A program made the position numbers and the translations under genes. From NCBI RefSeq assembly GCF_026262505.1, contig NC_067203.1, positions 19,077,411 to 19,141,410 on the forward strand: a DNA stretch of 64,000 nt. Direction: 5' to 3'. The notes beneath the pieces are model-generated. The model made no database searches. It was not told the origin of the DNA and worked only from the letters and a program-made list of their open reading frames with translations. How positions within the stretch are numbered: position 1 is the first letter of the stretch; each line of letters begins with the position of its first letter. The stretch is from Trichomonas vaginalis G3 (lineage: Eukaryota > Parabasalia > Trichomonadida > Trichomonadidae). Shown here one piece after another: positions 41,193-51,478 of the stretch.

Positions 41193-41438
41193 GTTGTTCT
41201 TGAACTGACTTCTCTCCGTCAAATATTGACAGTACGCCAGTTTTGACATAATATTGTATTATAAACTTTCCTTTAGTAATATCTGTAAGTTTTGAAGTTA
41301 TATTTTTGTCTGCTTCAAGAACTTTCACCATTTCAGTTATACCAACTTTCTTTGCTTTATGAAAATATTTAGGTTCAGCAAAGACTGCTATTCTATAACA
41401 TTTTCCATTGTTTGTGTAAAGAACTATTCTGTCAATGT
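41146..41438 (-). pseudogene. Partial copy of the 119-aa gene, cut by the assembly gap
   Basis: Matches 19875-20234 of A in inverse orientation, up to the first N. Its 3' end overlaps the capsid gene as in A. Confidence 0.6.
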
Positions 41439-41538
41439 NNNNNNNNNNNNNNNNNNNNNNNNNNNNNNNNNNNNNNNNNNNNNNNNNNNNNNNNNNNNNN
41501 NNNNNNNNNNNNNNNNNNNNNNNNNNNNNNNNNNNNNN
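41439..41538. other. Assembly gap, 100 N
   Basis: Exactly 100 N, the usual placeholder for a gap of unknown size. Comparison with A says about 11.4 kb could be hidden here. Confidence 0.99.
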
Positions 41539-41913
41539 TAAATATCATATGCCATTTGTTTTTGTTTCCTTTCAACTTTTGTGTTTGTTGAAAGTTTAGA
41601 ATATTTTCGACTCTAAGTCAATGAGATGTTCTATAATGAACTGTTGGTTCAGTGAAGTAAACTTTTCCATCTGTGTCTCGAAAGCTCCTTCAGACTTCAA
41701 TATTTTATTTGTGAGAGGTCTGTTTCTTTTTTGAGATACTAGCCGTTCCATTTCTATGAAAAGTGACTTTATAGTTAGGGTTTGTATTTCCAGACCTGGC
41801 ACTTTCTATTATTGAATTTTCTCTTCATCTGTAAGTTCTTTGACAGGTTTTGACAATGGTTCTGAACTTTTTGTTTGTGGTCTCAAATCTACCGTTTCAA
41901 CTTCTTCGGTCAT
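41539..41913 (-). pseudogene. Partial copy of the 194-aa gene, Polinton B (broken, cut by gap)
   Basis: Matches the first two thirds of 8099-8683 of A, from the MTEEVETVDL start to the gap. Confidence 0.6.
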
Positions 41914-41932
41914 TTCATCTCAGTAAAAAATT

Positions 41933-42095
41933 TTAGTTTGGTTTGTTTTCAACTGGTTGTTGTTGTGGGGTGGGATGGTTCCTTTAATAATATCATTCAG
42001 TTTCACATGCTGAGCCTGACTATATGGTATCGGTTTAAATGCTGGAAGCCGACAAATCCATCTTGAACTCTTTGTCTCAATGCTGCATTGTTCAT
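41933..42095 (-). pseudogene. Small gene with constant ends, copy B (broken)
   Basis: Counterpart of 7915-8079. It carries the A-type middle, not the C-type. Confidence 0.5.
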
Positions 42096-42114
42096 TTCAT
42101 CCTAGTTAAAAACC

Positions 42115-42516
42115 TTACATTTCCCAAGTTTTGAGGGGTTGCGGTTGGTTATTGCTTACCCATTGTTGTGCATGGTTATATCCTCTGTTAAAGAATCTTT
42201 CACCTTGGTCCATATAGTGTCCTGCTTGGTTATAGTAGTCATTTGCTTTGTTATAATAGTTTCCTGCTTGTCTTCCAGCATTGTCCATCCATCCTTGAAC
42301 TTTTCCTCTTGTTTCAGGATTTGGAATAAGATTTGTTGCATCTCGTGCTACATCCCAACCTTTCTGTACAGTTTGTATAATAGGTTGTGCTTTCTCTTTA
42401 AGTATACCTAATGTACTCAAAATCTTCCTTCCAACTCCAAATACACCTCTGGCTATTGTTCCCACTGCGGGTAAAAATCTAGATGCGACTCCTGCTAATG
42501 CGCCAAATAAACCCAT
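42115..42516 (-). CDS. Hydrophobic/Gly-rich minor capsid-like protein, 133 aa
   Basis: Open copy of the gene at 7494-7895. Residues 1-45 are amphipathic and Gly/Ala-rich (MGLFGALAGVASRFLPAVG). Residues 80-120 contain repeated YYNKANDYYNQAGHYMDQG-like Asn/Tyr phrases. The proposed role as a membrane-disrupting minor capsid protein is by pattern only. It is head-to-head with the integrase, 17 bases apart. Confidence 0.7.
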   Translation of the reverse strand: MGLFGALAGVASRFLPAVGTIARGVFGVGRKILSTLGILKEKAQPIIQTVQKGWDVARDATNLIPNPETRGKVQGWMDNAGRQAGNYYNKANDYYNQAGHYMDQGERFFNRGYNHAQQWVSNNQPQPLKTWEM

Positions 42517-42533
42517 TTCTTATGGGTTAAAAA

Positions 42534-43493
42534 ATGACGAATCCAAACAAGGACCCGTATGTTTCTAAGGCAATAAAGAAAGCACTCATGATAAAAATCT
42601 TTAGTTCAACACCAAATGCTTGGTTTATGGATATCTTGGAAAACATTCCGAGGTATAGAGAAGATGGACCACCATACTGGCTAATATTTGTCGGTCAAAA
42701 CACAAGATACTGTGAAGCCATACCATTATGGTCCAAAAATATTTTAGATGTGAAAACTGCTTTGACAATATTCGTTGACAAATACCATCCAACAAAACTG
42801 ACATCTGACTGTGAAAGTTCTTTCAAATCAGACGATATTAAAAACTATCTGCGTTCAAAAAATGTAAACCAATATTTCATTGTCGACCAAAACCATTCTG
42901 CTCTTGGTGTCATTGACGGTTGTATAAAAATGTTAAGAGACTTAAACCAACCACAAGGTGGTGAGGTAGATGAAATGTCATATGACGACAAGTATAGACA
43001 CTTCTCCATGGCAAAAGATGAGACAAGTTTTAAATATTTACAATAACCGTAAACAAAAAGGTTTGGGAAACCACTCCCCGAAGAAATGAAAAACAACCCT
43101 GACTTAGAGAAAGACTATATATTTAATAATTTAGTCAAAAGAGACAAACAAGAAAGAATGCCGGGCTTCAAACTTCAGAAAGGTGACAAAGTAAAAAATA
43201 GAAATACCTAAACGCGACCCATATGAAAATACTATTGACTATGACAACAATGGGAACTCGACAGGTACTCACATTCGTGTTCGTAAAAATAGAAGAAAGT
43301 ATACAAGAGAATATTATGAAGTTTTAGGCAAACATGGCAAAATGTACACACTGCAAGCAGAAGATAAAACTACTATTGTCAGACCTCGTTTCAAACTTGT
43401 CAAAGTTCAAGTGGTATACTTTCAAAGACAGTTCCTAACAAATATAAGACAACTCCTGACGAATATGCTAAAGAAGTTGAAAATGACGACTAA
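42534..43493 (+). pseudogene. Polinton integrase, copy B (broken)
   Basis: Starts MTNPNKDPYVSKAIKKAL and has the same rve core and basic tail as A. Its stop overlaps the stop of the convergent fibre gene. Broken. Confidence 0.88.
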
Positions 43494-45682
43494 GCAATTC
43501 TATACCATGCGTAAACTGTCATGTAAGGTGGCATGTATTCTTTACTTTGTCCCGTTGTTTGCGTATATCCTGAAACGAAATGTGTATGGTTTCCTTCTCC
43601 CTGAGTGTTATTCCAGTAACAATTTATAGCAAACTTAACGTCGTCTTTAACATCATATCCTTTACCTTTTGTCATTCCTGACCAATCCCAATATCTATGA
43701 CTATGCCAACCTGCTTGAGATGTACTTAAATCTATGTAATGACTGTGTGCAGGTAAATTTTCACCTGAAATCGTTTTACTTCCACCTGTTTCCTTTGAAG
43801 AGTTTGCACAATACAAAAACCTGTCGACTATTTTTCCCATGCACCAACACCAAACATTACTTGAGGACCTCTTGCATCCATAGATGTATAAATAGAACCT
43901 ACTGGGTTCATTAAATCAAACATATGAGATATTATAGGATTGTCTCTTTTGAACTTAAAATATAGTGCAACTATTTCAGGTTTCTTCTGGTTTGTGTCAG
44001 AATATTTTTATAATATAATCTTATGTTTCAGGGTAGGTAAAATCTTGACTATAATATTATTTCTGTCATCTGTATAATAATATACTATTCTCGTTTTTTC
44101 TATTGCATTATATCTTTTATATCTATAATAATCTAAATATAATGTTAGCTTTTGTTCATCTACATGTGGTGTTCTGTCGTCATCTCCATAGTCATAATAA
44201 TGTGGTGCCAGAGCTGGCGTCAGGTAATATCATATCCACCATTTCATAAACTCTTAAATATTTCTTTTGTTCGTCTCCATATAAGTTTAAGTAGCAGTTG
44301 TTGTCTAATGGAACTTTAACTTGTGTACCATCATTCTTTTTATAGCTTACATACATTTCATTGTTATTTTTCGGAATGAGTTTATACCGTGTACCATTTT
44401 CTAAGGACTGTACCAACTGCCATCTAAAATATTTATTTTCTTCATTGACAGAAAAGTCACCAACAATAGTTTCAATATTTTTGTTCCTATCAAACTTTGG
44501 TATATTTCATTGACATATGTTTATCTGCTTTATTTTCAAGGCTAACGTTTAAGTCTGTTATTTCAGAAGATGTATGTGTATGTCCAACGGCACTTTTCCT
44601 GTTTAAGGTTTCTTGTAAGTTTGTAATATTTGCAATGGTATGTGTATGTCCAACGTCACTTTTCCTGTTTAAGGTTTCTTGTAAGTTTGTAATATTTGCA
44701 ATGGTATGTGTATGTCCAACGGCACTTTTCCTGTTAAGGTTTCTTGTAAGTTTGTAATATTTGCAATGGTATGTGTATGTCCAACGGCACTTTTCCTGTT
44801 TAAGGTTTCTTGTAAGTTTGTAATATTTGCAATGGTATGTGTATGTCCAACGGCACTTTTCCTGTTTAAGGTTTCTTGTAAGTTTGTAATATTTGCAATG
44901 GTATGTGTATGTCCAACGGCACTTTTCCTGTTTAAGGTTTCTTGTAAGTTTGTAATATTTGCAATGGTATGTGTATGTCCAACGGCACTTTTCCTGTTTA
45001 AGGTTTCTTGTAAGTTTGTAATATTTGCAATGGTATGTGTATGTCCAACGGCACTTTTCCTGTTTAAGGTTTCTTGTAAGTTTGTAATATTTGCAATGGT
45101 ATGTGTATGTCCAACGGCACTTTTCCTGTTTAAGGTTTCTTGTAAGTTTGTAATATTTGCAATGGTATGTGTATGAGTCTTATCTGCTTTTGTCTCTAAT
45201 GTTTCCTTAAGACTTGGTATTTGGTTAATATAATGTATATGAGTCTTTTTAGAATATTCGTTTTCAGCTCTTGTCACTTCACTTGACATTTTATTGTCAA
45301 CATATGTTTTGTCTGCTAGTTCAGGATGAGTATGTTCTTTTGTTGCATAAGCATTGTTAGCTCTTTCTTCTTCTTTTGCTATTGCATCGTCTACATATTC
45401 TTTGTCAGCTTTGTTGTCAACATCTGCTTTCAAAAGAAGTTCATTTATAGGTTTCTCGTTTAAAGTTTCTTTTGTTGGATTTATACAGACAGTATTGTTC
45501 TTATTGTCTTGAAATAGAAACTCATCTGTTATAGGGTTTAATGTCAGTTTTAAGTCACACCCTTTCAATGACTCAGATATCTTAGAATAGTTTGAAAAGT
45601 TTGTTGTGTTCTTATTTAGAGCTTGCATAATGAGTTGTCGGTTGTGTTGTATTTCTCTCATAGACGCTGTTTCATTTGACAT
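43490..45682 (-). pseudogene. Phage-tail-fibre-like protein, copy B (broken)
   Basis: Same architecture as A: MSNETASMREI start, KADKTYVD-like segments, the 22-residue HTHTIANITNLQ repeats, a variable segment and a tail-collar-type tip (GENLPAHSHYIDLS, GNHTHFVSG, MPPYMTVYAWYRIA). The repeat block is much longer here. The closing phrase PPYMTVYAWYRIA is nearly the same as in many phage tail-fibre tips. Broken. Confidence 0.8.
44570..45178 (-). repeat. 66-bp tandem repeat encoding fibre units, about nine copies
   Basis: Each unit carries GTATGTGTATGTCCAACG on the plus strand, at 66-base spacing. A has about three and C about four. The units are nearly identical. Confidence 0.92.
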
Positions 45683-45700
45683 TTTTATTATATATAAAAT

Positions 45701-46547
45701 ATGCTTCCAATAGAAAAAGAAAATTCTAGAGTTGCTACAACTAAACCATTAGATGAACTTTTTACTAATGTCGGTCAAAAGTTTGAGACAGATACCGTAA
45801 AGCATGAAGGCTATCGTTTTGACTACCCATTAAGATGGTTAAGAGACCCATCTGTCACAAAAGCTATTGGCTTTCGAAGAATAAAGTTTGTGTCTGTAGA
45901 AGAAAAGTTTTCCATTTATTGTAAGGTTTCATATAGATTATACATCTGAAGGGCAACGAAAAATGTGGGAAGAAATTGAGCTAATACAAGTTGACCTCTC
46001 ATCTTCTCTACAGACTGCATTAAAAAATATAGAAGATAAAATAAATTCATGTTATGCAAAATTTGCTGATGAATATGCGAATGCCGATAGCACACTTTAT
46101 GTGAGAATTGTATATGACAAACAAAATTCACAAGTGTCATTTCAAATCTACGAAGACAATCCAAATAAAGACGAACAAATATATACAGAATTCACTGCAA
46201 TGTCATGGTATTATTTGCAAAGAATGTTAAATCAGAAAGTTGAACCTCCTTTAGCAAATATCTACAGTCGATATGCAAGAGATGAACCATATTTATTTAA
46301 AGATGTTTTCGACCAAGATGCTGTGATAGTTCATGCTTCATTTTCTGGCGCCCAAAACTCTTTCTTATGCTTGGCAAATGACTTTTACGAAAAACCTACA
46401 AAGTTATACGAACCACCAAGTGGAAGTATTTCAGACTTTCAAGTATGGTTTACTACAGATGGAAGAAAAAGAATAATTCCATTATACCATGCGTTTTACT
46501 TAGAACTTAGTTTCATATACAACTACTATCGAACGGTAAAAATATAA
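45701..46547 (+). pseudogene. Modular minor protein with variable middle, copy B (broken)
   Basis: The ends are nearly identical to A and C, but the middle (about 45885-46310) has an unrelated-looking sequence (VDLSSSLQTALKNIEDKIN, then YADEYANADSTLYVRIVYD-like). Only faint resemblance in secondary pattern remains. Head-to-head with the fibre gene, 18 bases apart. Broken. Confidence 0.65.
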
Positions 46548-46551
46548 TTTT

Positions 46552-46785
46552 TTAATATACCGGTTGTGGTTGCCAACTTGACTGTGGTGCAGGTTCAGGC
46601 TGTTGTATTACAGGAGCTTGTTCTTCTGGTTCAGGGTCTTTAGGTATAATACCAACAAACTGACCTACTCTTTTACCAATATTTTTGACTCCGTTCCAAA
46701 TTCCTTTTCCTACGGTTTTGACGCCATTCCATATACCTCTTCCAACTCTTCTGAAGAAGTTTCCAATACTACTGAAGAAACCCAT
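46552..46785 (-). CDS. Small amphipathic Gly/aromatic-rich protein, 77 aa
   Basis: Open counterpart of 3629-3862, differing at a few residues in the amphipathic part (MGFFSSIGNFFRRVGRG, KTVGKGIW). Confidence 0.7.
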   Translation of the reverse strand: MGFFSSIGNFFRRVGRGIWNGVKTVGKGIWNGVKNIGKRVGQFVGIIPKDPEPEEQAPVIQQPEPAPQSSWQPQPVY

Positions 46786-46802
46786 TTACTACGTGTAAAA
46801 AT

Positions 46803-47165
46803 CTAATGTCCGCCTAGTCTTTTGCGTTTCCTGTTGAGTTCCATAGCATTCTTTAACTGGAGCTCATACATTCTGTTTCTCCTCTGGTAGAAAACATATT
46901 CTGGGTCAACTCCTGTGTTCGCGTCATCTGCATAAAGTTGTTTATATCCCACTTCAGGGTTTGTATAAAACTCTTTCCATCTCATATTTGCATACCATGG
47001 TGGCAAACCTAACGCAGCGTCATTTGACATGGCAGTTTGCATTTGTACATCTGTTGGCACTTGACCATAGTTTGCCATTGCAGTTTGTATTCTAACTTCA
47101 TTTGGAATATTCTCTGGGTTTGGTTGTCCAGGTTGCTGTGCATTCGCTAAGTTCTGTGCGTCCAT
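46803..47165 (-). CDS. Small conserved Polinton protein, 120 aa
   Basis: Open counterpart of 3248-3610, identical in protein sequence by eye. Confidence 0.75.
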   Translation of the reverse strand: MDAQNLANAQQPGQPNPENIPNEVRIQTAMANYGQVPTDVQMQTAMSNDAALGLPPWYANMRWKEFYTNPEVGYKQLYADDANTGVDPEYVFYQRRNRMYELQLKNAMELNRKRKRLGGH

Positions 47166-47188
47166 TTAATATTAGATAAAAATATCTC

Positions 47189-47320
47189 TTACGAGTACAT
47201 ATGCTGAACATTTGCAGGCATTGGTTCATCTTCATATTCTCTGTACTTTTCTGCCACGTCAAATAAATAAATGACACAATGGAAAAAACCTAAAACAAGT
47301 AGTCCTATTTCAAACCACAT
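47189..47320 (-). CDS. Small single-span membrane protein, 43 aa
   Basis: Open frame: MWFEIGLLVLGFFHCVIYLF span, then an acidic cytosolic-type tail (AEKYREYEDEPMPAN). It overlaps the end of the methyltransferase gene in another frame. Too short for automatic gene calls, but conserved in C with mostly conservative changes. Confidence 0.6.
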   Translation of the reverse strand: MWFEIGLLVLGFFHCVIYLFDVAEKYREYEDEPMPANVQHMYS

Positions 47321-48121
47321 TTACTTACTAATAAAATTTCTTTATTGTGACACTTTCTCCAGTTTATAGGACCTCTCTCATATTCTATCTTGTCATATAT
47401 AAACTCATAGTCATGTATGTCCTCTAACCATCTCATAACGGTTTCCAAACCACTTTTATCGGATGTAAAGTAAAAGCATGGATGGTTATGTATAACGTCT
47501 AAAGTTTCTAAAGAGTCTCTCAAAGTCCAGTCTACTTGGTATTGAAAATCCCATGTGTTATAGAACGGCGGTCCACTATAAAGAAAACATTTTCCTTGTC
47601 TTTATATTTTTCATACAACTCTGTCCAATGACATCTCACAAACTCTATACCCTCAATATATTTTTCTATGTTCTCTTTGAAAACATTTGTATAGTTAAGA
47701 TATAAAACTTTTGACATAAGTGTTTCAATGTCATGAACTCTTATAGAACCACTATATAATAGTCTAGCAGATATACTATTCCAGTCTATATATTCTGCTT
47801 TTTTCAAAACCTCTCTCACAATATTTTTCTTATCTAATGGTATACGTTCCATCTTACCTATAGGTATCTTTTCTTTTAACTCTTTCAATATATTGTTTGT
47901 GTCTGGAATATGTTTGAGACGGTCCATATAGTTGTCGAAGTCATTGCATATAATCTTTGAGTCAGGAAATACGGTATGACATAAATGGGATATATAGAAA
48001 CTTCCACCGAACAAATCTACAAATGTTAGACCATTCGGTAGTTTCTTAAGTTCTCTCAATATAATATCTTTACATCTACTCTTATTCCAAAGAACGGTAA
48101 CGGTGGTTTTGTAAAATTCAT
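47305..48121 (-). pseudogene. D12-class adenine methyltransferase, copy B (broken)
   Basis: Counterpart of the open C gene. FFGNKSR-type start and DLFGGS motif region as in A. Broken. Confidence 0.85.
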
Positions 48122-48326
48122 TTATATATAATAATAATGTTTTTACCCGAAAAGTGATAGAAAAGTGACAAAACATGAAAACATATATAATTTGTGAAAA
48201 GTGACACAAAAAGTGATATTTAAAAAAGTGACACCATTAATATGATGTAAATAACAACGGTTTTGGTTTTGTCACCGGCTGGTCGGCTGGGGTTCGGTCC
48301 TCCTCTTGGGTCTTGGGCAAAATTTC

Positions 48327-48642
48327 TTATGAGCTAGAGGGCGCAACGCGCCTGGAAGCCCTCCGAATAAAAACTTCATTTATACTAAACATCTTCGGGG
48401 CTAGAGGGCGCAACGCGCCTGGAAGCCCTCCGAATAAAAACTTCATTTATACTAAACATCTTCGGGGCTAGAGGGCGCAACGCGCCTGGAAGCCCTCCGA
48501 ACAAAAACTTCATTTATACTAAACATCTTCGGGGCTAGAGGGCGCAACGCGCCTGGAAGCCCTCCGAACAAAAACTTCATTTATACTAAACATCTTCGGG
48601 GCTAGAGGGCGCAACGCGCCTGGAAGCCCCACTACCTTTTTT
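48327..48642 (-). repeat. Right terminal array of Polinton B, 67-bp unit x5
   Basis: Inverted mirror of the left array: five GCTAGAGGGCGCAACGCGCC hairpin modules spaced by ACTTCATTTATACTAAACA. It ends ACTACC plus a T-run and the TTATGA duplication. Confidence 0.93.
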
Positions 48643-48648
48643 TTATGA

Positions 48649-49613
48649 TATGAATGACTAAACTTTGAATTTTGATTGTTCTCAATTTTTGATAATTAAG
48701 TTTTCAAATGCTAATATTAACCCTAATAAAGTTTTCTATATATTTATAAGCAATTCTCGATCTTCTTTTCTTATCGTTTGTTTTTCAATTATCAGAATCT
48801 GTGTAAATATGAGATTGGTTGGGAGTATCCATGATGTAATAGGCATGTACACCCATGATGATTAATGTTAAAATCAATTTAAATAAAGGAAATTAAATTA
48901 TTTGATCTCTGTAAATATAGCAGAATTTGTATTTAAACATATACTTCAAGATTAACCTTCCTATTACATTGCATTTATAGTACCAAATATTTAAAATTTG
49001 GCGTAGATTATGAAAAAAATAAGAATTTATTACGACTCATTATTGTAATCTATTCAATATTCAAAGGTTTACAATGACCAAAAAAAATATTCGTTAGAGG
49101 TTTTGTAGTTTCTTCATTTGGAACAAAAAGAATATATCCAATCATATAAATGATTTAAATGAAATGTAATTTTGTTGCATTTCATTGAATTATTTCTTCA
49201 GTTGGGCTAAATCAATTCCATATTTGGATATTTTATTTTATAACAATATAAATAGGAGTTCATTATGAATCACAATATAGTAACCAGTCATATGTACTAA
49301 TTATTAATTTTTTGATGTGAAATTATATAGAATTTGGTTTGGAATTGATTCAAGAAAAGATAATTGCCGATATATAAAATTCTTATGTAAACTAAGTGAA
49401 CCGTGCTTTGTCATCTAAATACTTTTTAGACATTTCATCCTGAACAGAAATTCGGTTTGTTGTCACTTTTTAGATTTCAAAGAATTCAATTTTGAATCAA
49501 ATCCGTCCATCTGACAAAAATTTATTGGATATAAGGGTTTCGTTTTGCTAAAATTGTCACTTTTATAGCATATTTGTTTTTGGATGTTTTGCGAAACCAA
49601 AAAAAAACTATGA

Positions 49614-49616
<3 letters not shown>
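48649..49616. other. AT-rich spacer between Polintons B and C
   Basis: About 970 bases without a supportable gene. Its only long frame (48665-48865) has no family resemblance. Confidence 0.5.
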
Positions 49617-49662
<46 letters not shown>

Positions 49663-49740
49663 AAGTGGGGCTTCCAGGCACTTCGTGTCTTCTAGCCCTG
49701 ATGTTGATGTTTAGTATAAATGAAGTTTTTATTCGGAGGA
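49617..49740 (+). repeat. Left end of Polinton C: A44 tract plus terminal hairpin
   Basis: The A-run at 49617-49660 is the longest homopolymer in the window. The hairpin stem is GGCAC/GTGTC with a TTC loop, a variant with one wobble pair. A diverged remnant of the 67-bp spacer follows. Confidence 0.85.
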
Positions 49741-49893
49741 CTCTTCTTCTTCCTCCATTGCTTCTGGGAAGAAGCCTTCTTCTGGGTCGAAAACATTATA
49801 TAATGTGTCGCTTTTCACAAAATATATATGTTTTCATGTTTTGTCAGTTTTCTGTCACTTTTCAGGTAAAAACATTTTTATTATATATATAAA

Positions 49894-50712
49894 ATGAATT
49901 TTACAAAACCACCGTTACCGTTCTTTGGAAATAAGAGTAGATGTAAAGATATTATATTGAGAGAACTTAAGAAACTACCGAATGGTCTAACATTTGTAGA
50001 TTTGTTCGGTGGAAGTTTCTATATATCCCATTTGTGTCATATAATATTCCCAGACTCAAAGATTATATGCAATGACTTCGACAACTATATGGACCGTCTC
50101 AAACATATTCCAGACACTAACAAAATATTGAAAGAGTTAAAAGAAAAGATACCTATAGGTAAGATGGAACGTATACCATTAGATAAGAAAAATATTGTGA
50201 GAGAGGTTTTGAAAAAAGCAGAATATATAGACTGGAATAGTATATCTGCTAGACTATTATATAGTGGTGCTATAAGAGTTCATGACATTGAAACACTTAT
50301 GTCAAAAGTTTTATATCTTAACTATACAAATGTTTTCAAAGAGGACATAGAAAAATATATTGAGGGTATAGAGTTTGTGAGATGTCATTGGACAGAGTTG
50401 TATGAAAAATATAAAGACAAGGAAAATGTTTTCTTTATAGTGGACCCGCCGTTCTATAACACATGGGATTTTCAATACCAAGTAGACTGGACTTTGAGAG
50501 ACTCTTTAGAAACTTTAGACGTTTTACATAACTGTCCATGCTTTTACTTTACATCCGATAAAAGTGGTTTGGAAACCGTTATGAGATGGTTAGAGGACAT
50601 ACATGACTATGAGTTTATATATGACAAGATAGAATATGAGAGAGGTCCTATAAACTGGAGAAAGTGTCATAACAAAGAAATTTTATTAGTAAGTAAATGT
50701 GGTTTGAAATAG
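49894..50712 (+). CDS. D12-class N6-adenine DNA methyltransferase, 272 aa, open
   Basis: The open copy of the element's first gene. FFGNKSRCKDIIL at residues 10-22 is the AdoMet-interacting motif X region, DLFGGS at 36-41 is motif I, and DPPF at 184-187 is the catalytic motif IV (Dam-type DPPY variant). About 270 residues is the usual size for Dam/D12 enzymes. The recognised DNA site cannot be read from sequence. The upstream flank has TGTCACTTTTCAGG, an initiator-like sequence. The next ORF overlaps its end. Confidence 0.9.
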   Translation: MNFTKPPLPFFGNKSRCKDIILRELKKLPNGLTFVDLFGGSFYISHLCHIIFPDSKIICNDFDNYMDRLKHIPDTNKILKELKEKIPIGKMERIPLDKKNIVREVLKKAEYIDWNSISARLLYSGAIRVHDIETLMSKVLYLNYTNVFKEDIEKYIEGIEFVRCHWTELYEKYKDKENVFFIVDPPFYNTWDFQYQVDWTLRDSLETLDVLHNCPCFYFTSDKSGLETVMRWLEDIHDYEFIYDKIEYERGPINWRKCHNKEILLVSKCGLK

Positions 50713-50828
50713 GACTACTTGTTTTAGGTTTTTTCCATTGTGTCATCTATTTCTTTGACGTGGCAGAAAGATATAGAGAATATGAAGATGAACCAATGCC
50801 TGCAAATGTCCAGTATATGTACTCGTAA
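50697..50828 (+). CDS. Small single-span membrane protein, 43 aa
   Basis: Open frame: MWFEIGLLVLGFFHCVIYFF span then AERYREYEDEPMPANVQYMYS. It overlaps the methyltransferase by 16 bases in another frame. Confidence 0.6.
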   Translation: MWFEIGLLVLGFFHCVIYFFDVAERYREYEDEPMPANVQYMYS

Positions 50829-50851
50829 GAGATATTTTTATCTAATATTAA

Positions 50852-51215
50852 ATGGACGCACAGAACTTAGCGAATGCACAACAACCTGGACAACCAAACC
50901 CAGAGAATATTCCAAATGAAGTTAGAATACAAACTGCAATGGCAAACTATGGTCAAGTGCCAACAGATGTACAAATGCAAACTGCCATGTCAAATGACGC
51001 TGCGTTAGGTTTGCCACCATGGTATGCAAATATGAGATGGAAAGAGTTTTATACAAACCCTGAAGTGGGATATAAACAACTTTTATGCAGATGACGCGAA
51101 CACAGGAGTTGACCCAGAATATGTTTTCTACCAGAGGAGAAACAGAATGTATGAGCTCCAGTTAAAGAATGCTATGGAACTCAACAGGAAACGTAAGAGA
51201 CTAGGCGGACATTAG
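50852..51215 (+). pseudogene. Small conserved Polinton protein, copy C (broken)
   Basis: Counterpart of the open 120-aa genes at 3248 and 46803. Broken. Confidence 0.7.
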
Positions 51216-51232
51216 ATTTTTACACGTAGTAA

Positions 51233-51474
51233 ATGGGTTTCTTCAGTAGTATTGGAAACTTCTTTCGAATGTTGGAAGAGGTATATGGAATGGAATAAAA
51301 ACCGTAGGAAGAGGAATTTGGAACGGAGTCAAAAATATTGGTAAAAGAGTAGGTCAGTTTGTTGGTATTATACCTAAAGACCCTGAACCAGAAGAACAAG
51401 CTCCTGTTATACAACAGCCTGAACCTGCACCACAGTCTAGTTGGCAACCAAATCCAACACCTCAACCGTATTAA
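51233..51474 (+). pseudogene. Small amphipathic Gly/aromatic-rich protein, copy C (broken)
   Basis: Counterpart of the 77-aa genes. The Pro/Gln tail is slightly longer here (NPTPQPY). Broken. Confidence 0.6.
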
Positions 51475-51478
51475 AAAA

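Larger units (their letters stand above)
35559..48642 (-). mobile_element. Maverick/Polinton element B, inverted, both ends present, middle in assembly gap, broken
   Basis: The inverted ends start with a short A-run then GGTAGTGGGGCTTCC. They are flanked by TTATGA at 35553-35558 and 48643-48648, although the A/T runs make the exact bounds uncertain by a few bases. Gene order is the reverse of A: coiled-coil, large protein, capsid candidate, gap, then the small genes, integrase, fibre and methyltransferase. The run of N at 41439-41538 replaces the segment equivalent to about 8470-19940 of A. About fifteen breaks are visible in what is present. Near-identity to A and C suggests a young copy. 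Confidence 0.92.

Noticed and set aside
44706-45176. A 156-codon plus-strand frame with repeated CVCPTALFLFKVSCKFVIFAM
   Set aside because: It is the opposite strand of the fibre repeat array, with a period of 66 bases, and is a shadow.
48665-48865. 66-codon frame in the spacer between B and C
   Set aside because: It is AT-driven, hydrophobic and without homologue-like features or an initiator.
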